A DNA stretch of 64,000 nucleotides from Pyxicephalus adspersus (lineage: Eukaryota > Chordata > Amphibia > Anura > Pyxicephalidae). A model generated the notes under the pieces. It did no database searches and was not told where the DNA came from. It was given only the letters and a program-made list of their open reading frames with translations. The stretch is from assembly GCF_032062135.1 (NCBI RefSeq), contig NC_092860.1, positions 61,650,597 through 61,714,596 of the forward strand, read 5' to 3'. Both the position numbers and the translations under genes were made by a program. Positions 35,380 through 47,500 of this stretch are shown here, piece after piece (position 1 is the stretch's first letter; each line of letters begins with the position of its first letter).

Positions 35380-35460
35380 TTATTTATGAATAGCCATAAT
35401 TACCAAATTTACACATTACTCATGTAGGCTCTGTTTCCTTTTCAGTTTGATACGACTTAC
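34776..35460 (-). other. SH3GL1: SH3GL1 intron 4, part next to exon 4
   Basis: No coding sequence. It begins (minus strand) with a GTAAGT donor at 35460-35455. A (TA)n microsatellite lies at 35316-35367. No exon 5 is visible here or anywhere to the left. Confidence 0.7.
35316..35367. repeat. (TA)n microsatellite
   Basis: About 52 bases of TA. Confidence 0.95.
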
Positions 35461-35604
35461 CAAAGTTTGAGTCTTCGCCAAGTTCTTTTCCATAACGAAT
35501 CATACACTCTCCCAAAAGACCTTCAGGCTGAGGGTATCCTGGATTTTTCACTTGTCCTCGAATCTTCGATACAGTATTGAGCATAGAAAGCTTAGCACGA
35601 GATG
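35461..35604 (-). CDS. SH3GL1: SH3GL1 (endophilin-A2) exon 4, N-BAR domain
   Basis: Endophilin-A2 bends membranes and recruits dynamin and synaptojanin during clathrin-linked and fast endocytosis. It works as a BAR-domain dimer on the cytosolic face of the plasma membrane, with a C-terminal SH3 domain. This 144-bp exon encodes 47 full codons with split codons at both ends (phase 1 in and out), about residues 63-111 by human numbering. It reads '[16 protein letters not shown]', '[20 protein letters not shown]' and '[11 protein letters not shown]'. The first part is the endophilin insert of the BAR domain. NPGYPQ and GECMIR favour SH3GL1 over SH3GL2 and SH3GL3. The acceptor is ctgatcag at 35605 upward and the donor is GTAAGT at 35460 downward. 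The frame joins exon 3 without a break, so this is a functional exon. Confidence 0.97.
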
Positions 35605-36291
35605 CTGATCAGTAAATTGGGTAAGAAAAAAAAATGTATATATCTCAGTACTGACGTTTAAAAGAGCAGAAATGATCATGAAAGCAACATATGCAAAACA
35701 AGATATAAAGATATATGTTACAAAAATAAAATTGCCCAAATGCTAATTTTTGGTAAAAAACAGAGTGTATGTCTGCTGGGGTCTGTTTAGAAACTTACAT
35801 CCCCAGGAGTAATTCTACTAGTCCCCGAGATACACTGAACAGTTCCTCCTGCTGACCTCCACATCTCCTAGCAATAACAATTTGCAGGTCTGTAGGTCAA
35901 TATGAGGATTTATAGGTCCACTTGAGTTTTTGAACTCTGAAAGTTTTTGAAAATCTGTTTAGAAATAGTTTATGGCAGTTTAGGTCTGTAACTGATGGTG
36001 TATCTTGACAGTCATTTGAGGTGCTCTGTGGTGTATCAAAGATAATTTGCTTTACTAGGCCTACAGCACATTTAATTGGGTTTGTTGCTAACTGAGGCTT
36101 TCACACCTGCCTCCATTTGAGTACCACTTACTGCAGCCCCATTTTTTTCTCTATGGTGGTGCCGTAGGGAGACCCTACATGTAGCAGTTCCTGGTGTGAG
36201 CAAGTGGTAAACACACTGCAACCTCACAGCCAGTATTTTAGGTATTTGAAATCCCTTTTAAAACAAACACATGGTCTAGAAAATCAGGTAA
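35605..36291 (-). other. SH3GL1: SH3GL1 intron 3, no other feature
   Basis: Non-coding. The sequence next to the exon contains a pyrimidine-poor acceptor region. Nothing else recognised. Confidence 0.6.
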
Positions 36292-36426
36292 ATTATTATT
36301 ACCAATATTTATATAGCACTAACATCTTAACACTGCTGTACATTAAATAGGGGTTGCAAATGACAGACAGATGCAGACAGTGATACAGGAGTAGAGGACC
36401 CTGCCCAGAAAAGCTTACAGTCTTAG
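36292..36426 (-). repeat. L2-type LINE 3' tail (copy 2)
   Basis: Inverted copy of the tail at 1-148: 'gtacattaaataggggttgc', 'aggaccctgccc' and 'aagcttacagtct', with an ATT-rich end at 36292. Confidence 0.75.
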
Positions 36427-38165
36427 AGAATGAGAAGGAAATGCTCCTTTCTGTAATGCATTCTGTCATAAGAAACTTGTCACTGCTCGAAATAAAAGGT
36501 AGCTGCATTTCTCAGAGAACTTAATCCTGTTTTGTTCATTCACTCACTTGCAATTGGTGGAATTTTGAATTTTGTTGACTTGACAATCGTACATTACATT
36601 TGTAATTTGGAGTTTTTCACTCATATAGCTCTTTGGACACTATTGTAAAATAAGCTAATGGCTTTTAATGCACTTTATTGGATCATTTTGTTTTCTTTTG
36701 TGTAAGATTGATGCTTACAAAGCCCCCTATCTTTTATTCCTTGTATTTTTACTGTTAATGTTTTATGTTTTATTATATACACACACACACACACACACAT
36801 ACATACATACATAGTTCTTTCCAGAGGGTTTTAGCCGGTTGCTCCGCCCAGCTGCTTTGAATACCCCGCCCAGCTCTCCTCGGCAGCTCTCATCCTCTGC
36901 ACTGATCTCAGTGAGGCTGCTCTGTGCCATCCGTTCAGAGGATTGCTGCTGGGATGAGAGGTGAGCACACAGTTCAGCCTTCATGTGAAGGAGACACAGG
37001 CAGCCCCGCACCTATCTGATAGCACGAGCTCAGATTTCTATTTAAAAAAAATCTGCCTGTGAAATGTATCCACTGCTAGAGATGTATGAGAAATCTGCAT
37101 GTCATTCTGCATCCTCACAGCTCTGTATGTACAAACCTCCATATCTCAAAATATATATGTCACAATGACCTGTAATTTTCAGGGTGTACAGGGGACCCTC
37201 ATAAATACTAGTTACTACTTTTTCGACTATTTCAGCCCCCCAGCTTCAAAGAATTTCAAGATATGGGGGTCACAAATGTAAAAAGTTATGAAAATTTAAC
37301 TTTGGGGTTGCTGTTTCAGAGGAAAGTGCAACTAGGAGTCCTAAATTGAAAATGCAAATTGGGGACCCCGGAGCCACTAACATAACAAGGAGCATTGGGG
37401 TGGGGCCCCCTAAATATATACCTACCTGTCACAAATCTATACCTATGAAACTGTCTGCTTCTCTTCTTTGAAGCCTAATTTCTCTGAGGTGGGGGTACAA
37501 AACTGAAAATATAGGTGCAAGTGTCGGGCACATTCTCCCCCAACAATCTCATTACTACAGCATCATTAGAACATAAAACACTTTGCCCATTAACATGGGC
37601 CTCCCTGCCCTATTACACATCCCTGCCCACTTAACTAACATTCTGAACTTCAATTGGGGAATGGGGAGGTGTAAGAAACCAAAAATTTAGGTACAAGTGG
37701 GGAACATCTAATGTAATGTTGTAATGATGCCATAATGATGAAAGGTGATAGCCACAAGTGTCTCCCACTTCCACCTATATTTTTGTTTCCCTGCACCTCT
37801 TAATTCTAGAAAAATTGGGGTTTGAGGTAAGATGCTGACAAATATGTGTAACAGAGCAGGCAGCACATTTTGCTAGGTAGAGATTTATGTTCTCATAATG
37901 CCATACTAATTACATTTTAAAAAGGTTTAGCCACAAGTGTCCCCCACTTGCACCTACAGTTTCAGTTTCCTATGCCTCCACGTGTACCTTAAAAATTTCA
38001 AGTTAATACAACCAACGGTTTAGGAGATATGAAGGTTTGCACACAGCGAGTTGTTAGGCTGCAGAATATGACAAAATGCTTTTACACTCACATAGCTATC
38101 ACACTGCACTGCCGATGACATTACATACTGCGGATAAACGTCACAGACAGTGTATTTATATAGAA
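36427..38165. other. Intron 3 sequence with low-copy repeat, no gene
   Basis: It contains a (CA)n and CATA microsatellite at 36775-36811 and a GC-richer block at 36815-37010. A stretch at about 37130-37420 ('attttcagggtgtacagggg', 'gacccc.gagccac') resembles 59610-59760 and 60130-60180. The short ORFs are not convincing. Confidence 0.5.
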
Positions 38166-38639
38166 TATGGACAGTGATGGGAGGGGATCACTGGCTGTCT
38201 TGTCCCCATCTGATATCACATGCATAATGTCATTAAAGCATCTCCACATTTTTAACATTATATTAAAGAGTTACTTTCTCTGTTATGTAATGGAAAAATG
38301 TGCGAGTTTTTTTCTTGTTTTTACACTTTTGTGGAGAGGACCTCTCCCCTTCAGTCTTCACTTCCATTTCGGTAAAGACCGAAGGGGAAGTCCGCAGCCT
38401 CCTGGGATATTTGTGTCACACACTCCAAGAGGCTCTGCACTGCTCCTTGTGTGCATGCATCTTCAGAGACTTTCTTTTAATGTAAAAAAAAGTGTATAAT
38501 CTCATGCATGCGCAGTGCAAGGCAGCATTGGACGTACAAGTGAGCATCAGAGAAAAGGTGGAAGCTGAGCCAGCATGGGCCTGCTGGGCTTATTTTGTAA
38601 AAGAATCAAGTGAAAAAAAAAATGTTTTCACAAAAGTTC
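38166..38639. repeat. Short dispersed repeat, related to 24118-24362 and 59870-60895
   Basis: The block 'cagcctcctgggatat' and 'agaggctctgcactg' recurs at the other positions. A self-complementary piece, 'ccccttcagtcttcact' against 'gtaaagaccgaagggg', lies at about 38347-38389. Confidence 0.5.
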
Positions 38640-39314
38640 ACTTTAACTAAATATAGACACAGGAGCACATCTGAAATTAAGGCTGAATTCACACTGGCAG
38701 TAAGGTTACATTTGTCCATTCCTCATGCCAGGAACCACCGCTGCTTAAAAAATGTCTAGCTCTGAAAAAGCCCAGCACTTGCCACCTGTTATCAATCCTA
38801 GGTGCCCAGCACATACCGCCTGTTACCAATCCTAGGTGCCTAGAACTTACCGCCTGTTATCAATCCTAGGGGCCTAGCACTTACCGCCTGTTTCCAATCA
38901 TAGGTGCCTAGCAGTTGCCAGAAGTCACTCAGAAGGGGTAAATGTTTTTTGCTGCTAATATGAGCTAAGCCTAACTTGTTACACCACATTCATTATACTA
39001 TTACACTACTACAAAGGATTACACTCTTAAAACTTAGAACACTAGTAAGTTGGGTCACAATACATGGCATAGGACAGTTGTGGCAAAATACATAGAATAG
39101 AAAAACTGGATATACTAACAGGGCAAGCATTACAAAGTTGTAACAAATAATTGGAAGAAGGTAGAACACTGAAACAATAAGAGGTTACTGGATATCCATG
39201 GCATAAACAACTGGGAGCACTAAATTTGCTGTGTTTTGCCACACCCCCTTTTTTACCACCCGGCTACAGCTTCCTACCACCCGGCTGAAAAAAATTTCTG
39301 GGGAGAACACTGAT

Positions 39315-39318
<4 letters not shown>
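38640..39318 (+). repeat. Dispersed repeat with hAT-like end (second copy)
   Basis: Same family as 4560-5076, with the end 'ggggagaacactg' at 39300-39312. It carries an internal 34-bp tandem array (38774-38908) absent from the first copy. Confidence 0.65.
38774..38908. repeat. 34-bp tandem repeat, four units
   Basis: Units read 'agcacttaccgcctgttatc' plus 'aatcctaggtgcct' with a few changes each. The array is local to this copy of the dispersed repeat. Confidence 0.9.

Positions 39319-39352
<34 letters not shown>
39319..39352. repeat. (TA)n microsatellite
   Basis: About 34 bases of TA following the repeat end. Confidence 0.95.
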
Positions 39353-39356
<4 letters not shown>

Positions 39357-39927
39357 CTTAGCAATTCAAAATATACCATCTACACAACAAAAGCTACATA
39401 AACCCTCAATTATGACCTGTAGCACCTTAAAACCAAGTCTAAGTTCCCTCCACTGACAGACTTTTTATCAAATCTTAGAGTGCTATATTTCCTCTACCAA
39501 GGACAACTGGACCACCAAAATGTTGAAAACTATCGTAAAACTAGATCAAGATGGAGATAAATCCCCCCCGACGCAATCACAAGATAGGAAAAACTATACC
39601 TGTTATACCATGCCATCCTGTCACACTTTGCTGGCAACTTACCTTCTGTGAACCCTAATTTCTCCTTGGCCATCTGTCACATGAATTGCATTTCTCTGGA
39701 AGTATCCATTGCAGAGATTTTGGGGTACAAAGAAGGTTGGAGGCTACCTATAACTGACAGGATGCATTGAATGGTGTAGTTTCTGCTCTTTAGTACAGAA
39801 ATGGTGGGAGGGGGGAAATAAATGACCGTCCAGCACGGAAGGGTAGATTTAGTTTTGCATCTTTTATTTTAAATTAAATTATTCTAGTTTTAAACATACA
39901 TCTTTAATGTTTGTTTACAAGTTTTAT
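39353..39927. other. Intron 3 sequence, no feature recognised
   Basis: No gene. The right part may belong to a hAT element whose end is at 40389. Confidence 0.4.
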
Positions 39928-40344
39928 TTAACCCCCTAACCGCTAACCCCGTAATTTTTCGTCTTAAAAAAAATGCTATTTGGGATAAGCCCGTATTTTT
40001 TCGACTTACCTTTAAATCCCACTTACCTGTGCTCATCCAGCGTCGGGTCCGTATTCCAGCGTCGGGTCCGTGTTCCGCCGGCCAGCATCCCGCGTTCTGC
40101 CGGCCAAGGTCCCGCTGATCGTCCCACGTCGCTCTCCGTCCAGCGTCGGGTGCTTCTAACACAAGAAGCCGGTCAGCGGAGAAAAAAAAAGCCGACACAT
40201 TTTTTATATTCATTATTTTTACTAGAACCCTGTTCGAACATATTTCTGTAAGTTACAGGTCTACAATTTAAAAAACAATTCATAAAAACCTGTGACGCTT
40301 TTGGTACAGAAATCTAGACATCAGTGTAACGCTCAGGTGGTTAA
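39928..40344. mobile_element. TTAA-flanked MITE (piggyBac- or Kolobok-type)
   Basis: It is bounded by TTAA at 39928-39931 and 40341-40344. The left end is CCCCCTAACCGCTAACC and the right end read inward is CCACCTGAGCGTTACAC, a weakly matched inverted pair. The interior (40020-40180) is GC-rich with repeated 'ccagcgtcgggtccgt'. No transposase is present. Confidence 0.6.
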
Positions 40345-40389
40345 ATGTCAACAACGGCCCCCAGATGAAAAAAGGTTGGGCACCACTGC
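40345..40389. repeat. hAT-type terminal repeat end
   Basis: 'aaaaggttgggcaccactg' at 40371-40389; read inward, CAGTGGTGCCCAACCTTTT is a common hAT end. The TTAA-flanked MITE probably inserted into this element. Confidence 0.6.
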
Positions 40390-41953
40390 TCTCTGAGGTT
40401 TAAGTCAGGCTAAATTGCTGGCCAATTAAGCACAATGATACCATGGTCATAAAACCAGGTATTAGTATTTTTCAAATTTTCTGAAATACTGAATTTTGGG
40501 TTTTCATTACCTGTAAGCCATAATTACCCAAATGAAAATAAATGAACACTAGAAATTTATCACCCTGTGTGAAATAAATCTTTACAATATACGAGTTTAA
40601 CTTTTGGAATAGAATTACTGAAATAAATTAACTTTTCGATGATTTTCTAATTAATTGAAATGCACTGGTACAGACAGAAGAAAGAATACCTACATACTTT
40701 GTCTCTAGTCTAAAAAAAAAGGAAACAGGAACATCTGAGAAATGGGACAGAAAAAGTAAAGGTAAGCAGAACTTTCTTTACGTGATACAGATCTACAAAC
40801 AGAAATGGGAACATCTCATAATGACCTTTCAGGGGGGGGAAAAAAAAAACACATCCACCTATATACAAAAGTAATATGGTCAAGTGTACCAGTACAGAAT
40901 TCTAAGAGGGGTTATAAAAGCCAATTGACTTTTTAACAGTGGCTCGCTAAGCATGTTAAACTCCATTTTAAAAGGGTAATAGGAACAAAAGAGCATGAGC
41001 AACTTGATACTGCAAGTGTAAGTAAGTGTCTCTTTCCTCTTTATGTAGTGGAAAAAATTAAATCCTTTACATTAATAGCTTCAGTAGGCATTGCGGTATA
41101 AAATACCCCATTCTCTGTAAGGTGCTGGATGCAGAGGACACCTCAAATCCTTGTAATCACTGAGTATTAAGTATAAACACCTGGAGCCTGGCACATGTTT
41201 AATGGGACAGCGCTACTTCTCCTCAGAAAAATTCCTCTGCCTTTAGGGGCAGTGATTTAGGCAATAAGCAAAAGATTTTACTAGCCCTACAATTGTAGTG
41301 AGTTCTGCTTTATGTCCTGTTGCTGCACCTGCACCTTGCTGCTGTTCCTTTCCATCAAGCCACTCAATGTGTGCTCCAAGGGGAGCATGAGCAGGATTGT
41401 TTCAATAAGAAAAAACAATCAGATATACTGGTAATAGAATGTGGTTATCCTGGGCTGACCTATTTTTTGTTTTCCAGTGTTCAATACCCTGTAGGTAAAA
41501 TCCACATTTTTGTGACCCTTTATAGTTTTGTACTAATCTCCACAGTACCACAGTACAGACTGCGGTTCAATCTTCATAGCACAGCTGTACAGCCTGTGGT
41601 TCATTCTTCATACTGTGTTTTTGCCACAGAAGTCTAACACACAATAAAGGCACTACAGCATTGATGTTAGTTTGAGAACATTTTTTTAGGTTTTCCCTGA
41701 AATTCTCCTGTATAACACTGTAGCTAGAAAAAAAAGTTGCCAACAATATCAATATCACTTTGAGCTATTGCACTATTGGTGCATGTACTAATAGTGGCAA
41801 GATGAGACAAAAAAGGTATAGTCGCCTTTTTTTCAGTTTCAAATATGTGATTGTTCTATGCTATGCTTAATGTTATCAAAAAGTAACAAGACAAAGATTA
41901 CGGTACATCAATTTAAAATAAAAGAAAACAATTATAGGAGGAAAAAAAATTAC
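40390..41953 (-). other. SH3GL1: SH3GL1 intron 3, sequence next to exon 3
   Basis: No gene. It starts (minus strand) with donor GTAATT at 41953-41948. Small homopolymer runs and a near-duplicated 'cacagtacagactgcggttc' type stretch (41540-41610) are all that stands out. Confidence 0.6.
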
Positions 41954-42026
41954 CTGGGTTTGGCTGCAGGTATTCAATTGTCTTAGCCAGAATATCAGTC
42001 ACAGCTTTACTGGTTACATCCACTTT
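41954..42026 (-). CDS. SH3GL1: SH3GL1 (endophilin-A2) exon 3, N-BAR domain
   Basis: This 73-bp exon encodes 24 codons plus one base: 'KVDVTSKAVTDILAKTIEY' and 'LQPNP', then the first base of an Ala codon finished by exon 4. It corresponds to about residues 39-63, the first long BAR helix leading to the membrane-facing insert. The exon starts in phase 0 and ends in phase 1, which fits exon 2 (ends phase 0) and exon 4 (starts with two bases). Minus-strand borders are 'tttctag' before the exon and GTAATT after it. VTSKAV with TIEYLQPNP is the endophilin-A signature, and the exact residues are closest to SH3GL1. No damage is seen. Confidence 0.97.
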
Positions 42027-42704
42027 CTAGAAACATAAGTGAATATTGACCTTCAAATGAGTATGGGCAAGTAATAAATTTAGTTTCAGAACATTACTGG
42101 CTTCATGCAGATTTATTTATTAAAAAAAGGCTTTTCTCTGGACATTCAAGGACAAAGAAAAAGGAATTAAAATGCAAGCACTGCTAGTAAACCTACATGT
42201 TTTTACACAGGGGTTAGATTAGTAGACTCTACTGATTCAAAAAGTGGTGTACAACTGCAACTGCGTACTATCCTTGCAAAAATAATATTTAAAAAATAAA
42301 TAAATAAAACGCACACACAAAACAGGTAATATCTGAGAATGCTGTGTCTACTGATGAAGTACTGTTAAAACAGGATCTTTCAGAAAGAACAAAACCAATC
42401 CTTTTTCCCCGATTTTCATTCCATTGAAGGAATACAGTATGACAGAACAAAAGTACAAGATTTTATTGGGTAGGTCATTAACAGCAGTCACCAAAAATTG
42501 GAATGGGCAGGGACCAAAACAGCCAGGTAGCACCTCTTACACAGGCCTGGTAAACAGTGGCCCTGTGCCAGAAGGCCCAACCTATTAGAAAATGTAGTGA
42601 CAAAGATTTGATCTATGCATAACCTTTTGAATGCATTTAGATATGGTAACAGAAAGAGTGGGTGTTTCTAAATTAACTTGTAGCAGACAGATTGCTTTTG
42701 TTAG
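42027..42704 (-). other. SH3GL1: SH3GL1 intron 2, sequence next to exon 3
   Basis: Acceptor side of intron 2. No gene or repeat recognised up to the L1 target duplication at 42705. Confidence 0.6.
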
Positions 42705-42818
42705 GAAATAAAACAGGGGTGTGGCTTGGACCGCAACCTGATTGGCCGCACATTAGTGTAGCTCCTGCATCAGCTTGTTTTCTACCCTATCACACTGGGC
42801 AGACCAGCTTCTTAAAAT

Positions 42819-44361
42819 GGGCAAACAGCATAGGCAGAAACCTATCTCTGCCTCAGGATCCAGAGAAAGAACAATTGTGGCTTTCCAGACATTGCTTGCA
42901 TAACTTTTTAACCCCAAGCCTGCCGGGGTGGCTTGGGGTGTTAAGATGGCGCTGGTCCGCTCAGCATCCCCTTGTGAAGCCAGCACATGTCCTATGTGAC
43001 CTAATCAGCTTTTTCCTCCGCCAAGCTCACAGCTACTGAAGCCGGCTCCAGATACAGCCTGCACTCCTGCGTCATCAGGGGAATTCGATCCCCTTCACAC
43101 CCTGCAGGAATGCGGGGAGGGGATTCCCCTGGAGCCCCAAGCTCTCCCGCAAGTACAGCCAGCCCTGACTGGCACGTATATCCTTTGGCTGCAGACACCA
43201 GTTGTACTGCAGATGCTGCCTTGGAACCTCGTTCTACCTGCTCCAAAGCTCACCATACTTACTCTGCAGCTGTTGCAAGGAGCAATGAAAACCCTGGCAG
43301 ACCTTCTCCATCGCGTTCAGTGGTATGGCCCTCGCAGAGGACCCCTTCTGTCTCCTTCTATCCTCTTTTGGATACGCATATGAAGGTTCCTGTCACTTTC
43401 ATACAGGCCCATTTGGACCATGGGATACTGCAGATATCTATACCTAGTATAAGAATTAACACTTTGCCATCTGACTCTCAAAGGCCCTATGAGGCACAGC
43501 AGATGACCATAGTAATTGTACACAATCAATCATGGCAATCTTATGTGCAACATCCCCCCACAAGGGATGATTTTAGTGTTCTAGTACAAGAGGTTAAAGC
43601 AGCCTGTAAATCAGAAATTCATACTCTACGCACAGACTTCCAGAACCTGGTGGTAAGACCAAGTTTCTTACTAAGCTTCTACAATCTTAAACTTCACCTT
43701 GAAGACCTTTAAAACAGATCCAGGCATAAGAATATTAGAGTGTGCCCACATGCTCAACCCATACGATTAATTAGAGTGCACAGAGCCTTGAGACCACCTG
43801 GTCCCCCCCCCCCCCCCCACACCAGTCCAGTTAAATAATATTAATGTAAAGACACCGCCCCCCCCCCCCCCCCAAGGCTGCGAGATGTTATCTGAAGATT
43901 ACAAGATTATCCTCTGAAAAAAGAAATCATGTGCAAAGCTAGGAATAGGAGGACAATAGAGTTCAATGGAGCGCAGTTACAAATATATCTGGATGTCTAC
44001 ACTTCAACAACGTTGTGCTCTCCAACCACTGCTAACATCTCTTCGTGATCATTCCATCTTTTACAGATGGGGGTTCCTCTTCAGCCTGGTAGCACGTTTG
44101 GATGGCAGATCTGTGATTCTCAAGCAACCTGAGGACCTTCCACAATTCAGTACAGATCTTGGAATACCTTGTTCACCGATCACAGGACCTGCAGGTCGCT
44201 TCTGGTTTTCCAAGCTGCCCCTGATAGATGGCAAGACATCCACAAGAGGAAACACCTTTCCTTTCCAGCAAGAAATATTCCTCGTTCTGGATCTTCACAT
44301 ACTGATTGCTTTGAATTCTACAAGTGGACTCTCATATCCTTTTTTTTGGGTTTCCATATGA
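42819..44361 (+). pseudogene. L1 ORF1 relic in the 42.7-kb element
   Basis: The ATG at 42819 begins 'MGKQHRQKPISASG', a start like that of the other L1 ORF1 here. The coiled-coil region reads 'PTRDDFSVLVQEVKAACKSE' (about 43557-43615). The RRM is damaged ('IRLIRVHRALRPPG', near 43765-43800, then C runs). The C-terminal domain is well kept: 'LQQRCALQPLLTSLRDHSIF', 'YRWGFLFSLVARLDGRS' and 'PEDLPQFSTDLGIP' (43966-44175). Frameshifts occur at the C runs and upstream. Confidence 0.88.
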
Positions 44362-44589
44362 TGTTAGCTTTGTGATTAAGTAATTGATCTCTTTAATCTT
44401 TGGCCATAATCGTATGCATTTATTTCCATGTCCCTTTTTTTCTCAATATTTACTTGGTTCCCATATGGAAAAAGTGTACAGATTGTGTAATTGATCTAGT
44501 TAATCTTTTTTCATAACTAATTGCTGTTTTGCTGTACCTGCCCGGTCCCTGATCCCTAATCTAATATTGCCTTTTGCATTTACAGGCTA

Positions 44590-47500
44590 GGATGGAGAGC
44601 TATATTAGACCTAGAAGGTCGATTTATCATTCTACAAGGCTGGTTGGAAAAAAATTGTGCTATGCAACATCTATGCACCTAACACATCACAGGTGAAGTT
44701 CCTAGAAACATTACTATGTACAGCGGCTTTGCCATCACATCATTTGCTTGTCACTGCTGATGTTAATTTACCCCATACTCCCCAATGGGACCGTCTCTCT
44801 ATGGCCTACAATAATAGGCCCCATACTATCTCTCGCCCTTCATCTAGTTTTAAACCCTTCCTTCACTGCTATGGTCTACTAGATGCATGGCGTATTCAAC
44901 ATCCCACTGACAAACAATACACCTTTTTTCCTAAACCCCATCGAAAGCACTCTAGGTTAAATTATTTTTTTGTACATGTTTCTACACGGAGGGCTACCAC
45001 CTTTTCTGATATATGCCCCCTTGGTGGTAAAATTAGGTGCGAGTAAAGTGAGTAAATGTCACTGGAAGCTTAATGATTTTCTGCTTAAATATACCCTGAC
45101 TAAAGTGGCTCTTCAAGCTTTTTTTGGATGCCTATTTTTGTTAAAATGCACATTTGGTAACACATATTTCCATGTTGTGGGAGGCCCACAAAGCAGTTTT
45201 TCAAGGTCATTGTAGAGCAGAATCTGCTAAACTTAAAAAAGATGCACTGGCTCTCAGTAAACAGCTTGAAACATCCCTAGAACAGCTGGAACGGTCACTA
45301 TTACAATTCTTCGTAAAGTAATAGATATTAGACAAAAAAACTTAAGGAACTAGCCATAGGTAAAGTGAAAAATCTTTGATGTATTTGCAACAGCAGCATT
45401 ATGATAAGGGAAACAAGACTGATTCCTATTTGGCACACCAAATTGGTGATCAAACTACAAAATTACCTCCGGTGGCTCTAAAGGATTCTAATGGTAATAT
45501 GATCCATAAACCATAGCTAAGATTTTTAGGGATTATTATTCCACTCTTTACAGTATGGTACATGACTCACAAAAAGGATATCAGTCTACTCTCAGGTTAT
45601 GCATTTCTGACTAATTGGCCCACTATTCTTTTCCGGGTTTGGAAAATTCAGTGGTCGAGGAACTTAATGAACCCATTTCTTTGGAGGAAATGGGTACCAC
45701 AATAAAGGCCCTTCCTGTGTAAAGCAACAGGACCAGATGGTCTTTCATATCTTTATTATAAAACCTATGCCACCACATTGAACCTCACTGTTCAATGATT
45801 TTTGGAGGGGGCACCGATCCCTCAAACCATGCAGCATTCCTATATATCCGAAGCCTGGTAAAGATCCCCAATGTCCTACTAGTTATCGACCTTTTGCCTT
45901 TTAAATTCTGATTTAAAATTATTTACTAGAATCTTGGCTACTAGACTAGGTACTTCCTAAGGTACCTTCCTGAGCTCATATCCAAAGACCAGGTTTGGCT
46001 TTATAACAGCTCGCCAAGCAGGCAATAACATTAGGTGCACAATTTACATTATTGATGCTTTGAATAAATTTGATCAAGGAGCTGTGTTATTGAGACTTGA
46101 CACTGAAAAGGCTTTTGACCGGCTAAGCTGGCCCTTCTTAATGCAAACTCTGAGGTGGATAGGCATCACAGGCCTTCCTCCAGGCTTCACAGCACTCTAT
46201 ACTTCACCTACCGCTGAAGTGAGCTTAACTCATGCAAATTTTCCTAAAAATCACAATTCAAAATCCCACTAGGCAAGGCTGTCCATGACCCCCCCCCCCC
46301 CCCATTTGCTCTTTGTATCAAACCACTGGCTAGAATGATTTGTCAGGACCCTGTTATCAAGGGGGTCCCTATTAAGACTAAATCTTTCACTATTGCTTTA
46401 TATTCAGATGATGTCTTATTGACCCTTACCAATCCTCTTATCACTCTCCCCAATTTACATAGAGTACTGAATGAGTATGGCTACCTCTCTGGGTACAAAA
46501 TTAATTAATCTAAAACAGAGGCCCTCTTTTTAAATCTACCATCCTCCCTTCAACAACAACTTCAAACACAATATCCATACCGCTGGCATTCTGATCATGT
46601 TACGTACTTGGGAATTCTCCTTACCTCATCTTATAGCTCTTTATATGCTGCTAATTATTATGTCCATCCTTCTTAAACTATTGTATCATGTTGCAACATT
46701 ACCATTTCCGATCGCACGTTCTTCTCTTAGAAGATTGCAGGCTATGACCCCTAATTTTATTTGGGGGTATAAGCGACACTGCTTACCCAAATCAGTATTG
46801 TGCTCTTTCCGAAACAGAGGAGGCCTGGGAGTACCTGATTTTTATAAAAATATTATTTGGCAACACACTTACGCCAACTTGCATCCTGGTCCACCCTGCA
46901 TTCTTTCAACAGATAGACAGAAATTGAAAAGTTATGCATGGCACCTAAGTAACAAAAGCCCTCTGTTTGTCCGTTGAGATGATTGGGTTACATACGGTGT
47001 CTGACCTAATTATCTCCCAGACAGAGGGGGGACATTGGGTGGGAATGTCCTGGATTGTGTGGTTATTTCCATTGGTCAGTATGTCTATCGCCTAGTTCTC
47101 CATCAGGTCCAGAGGGGAGGTCCCCTTGCTTGGGGACTTGTATATAATACCAAGAGTGGCATCAATAAAGTCTTCTTTCTTTTTCACCCTGAACTCGCAG
47201 CCGTGTCTCCTGCTGTAGGGAACCGCTTTATTACTACTGGCTCTTGTAAGAGCTGCCCAACTACTGGGAATCACAATTCAGCTTGGGGAGTCGCTGCAGT
47301 AATGCTACAGAGCCACCCGGACTAGGGGGAAGGACGTGGCCAACGGTTGATACCAATACAACCTATACATCCCAATTCCTTCCTATGGAATTCACATCAT
47401 GATGCTCCAGAAGGCTTACTACTGGGACCTATTCATTTTACTTGGAGAATATGGCTTCACTGTAAAGATAAATATGCCTTGACAACTTGCACTTAACTAT

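Noticed and set aside
1..35460. SH3GL1 exon 5 and later exons.
   Set aside because: I looked for the next BAR-domain block on the minus strand and found none; all coding-like sequence here is from mobile elements.
36763..37011. ORF with an N-terminal 'MRGCLCLLHMKAELC' segment.
   Set aside because: No family resemblance, no splice or promoter support; it ends in a CA/TA microsatellite.
41320..41637. ORF of 105 codons in SH3GL1 intron 3.
   Set aside because: No recognisable motif, wrong strand for SH3GL1, no repeat of it elsewhere.
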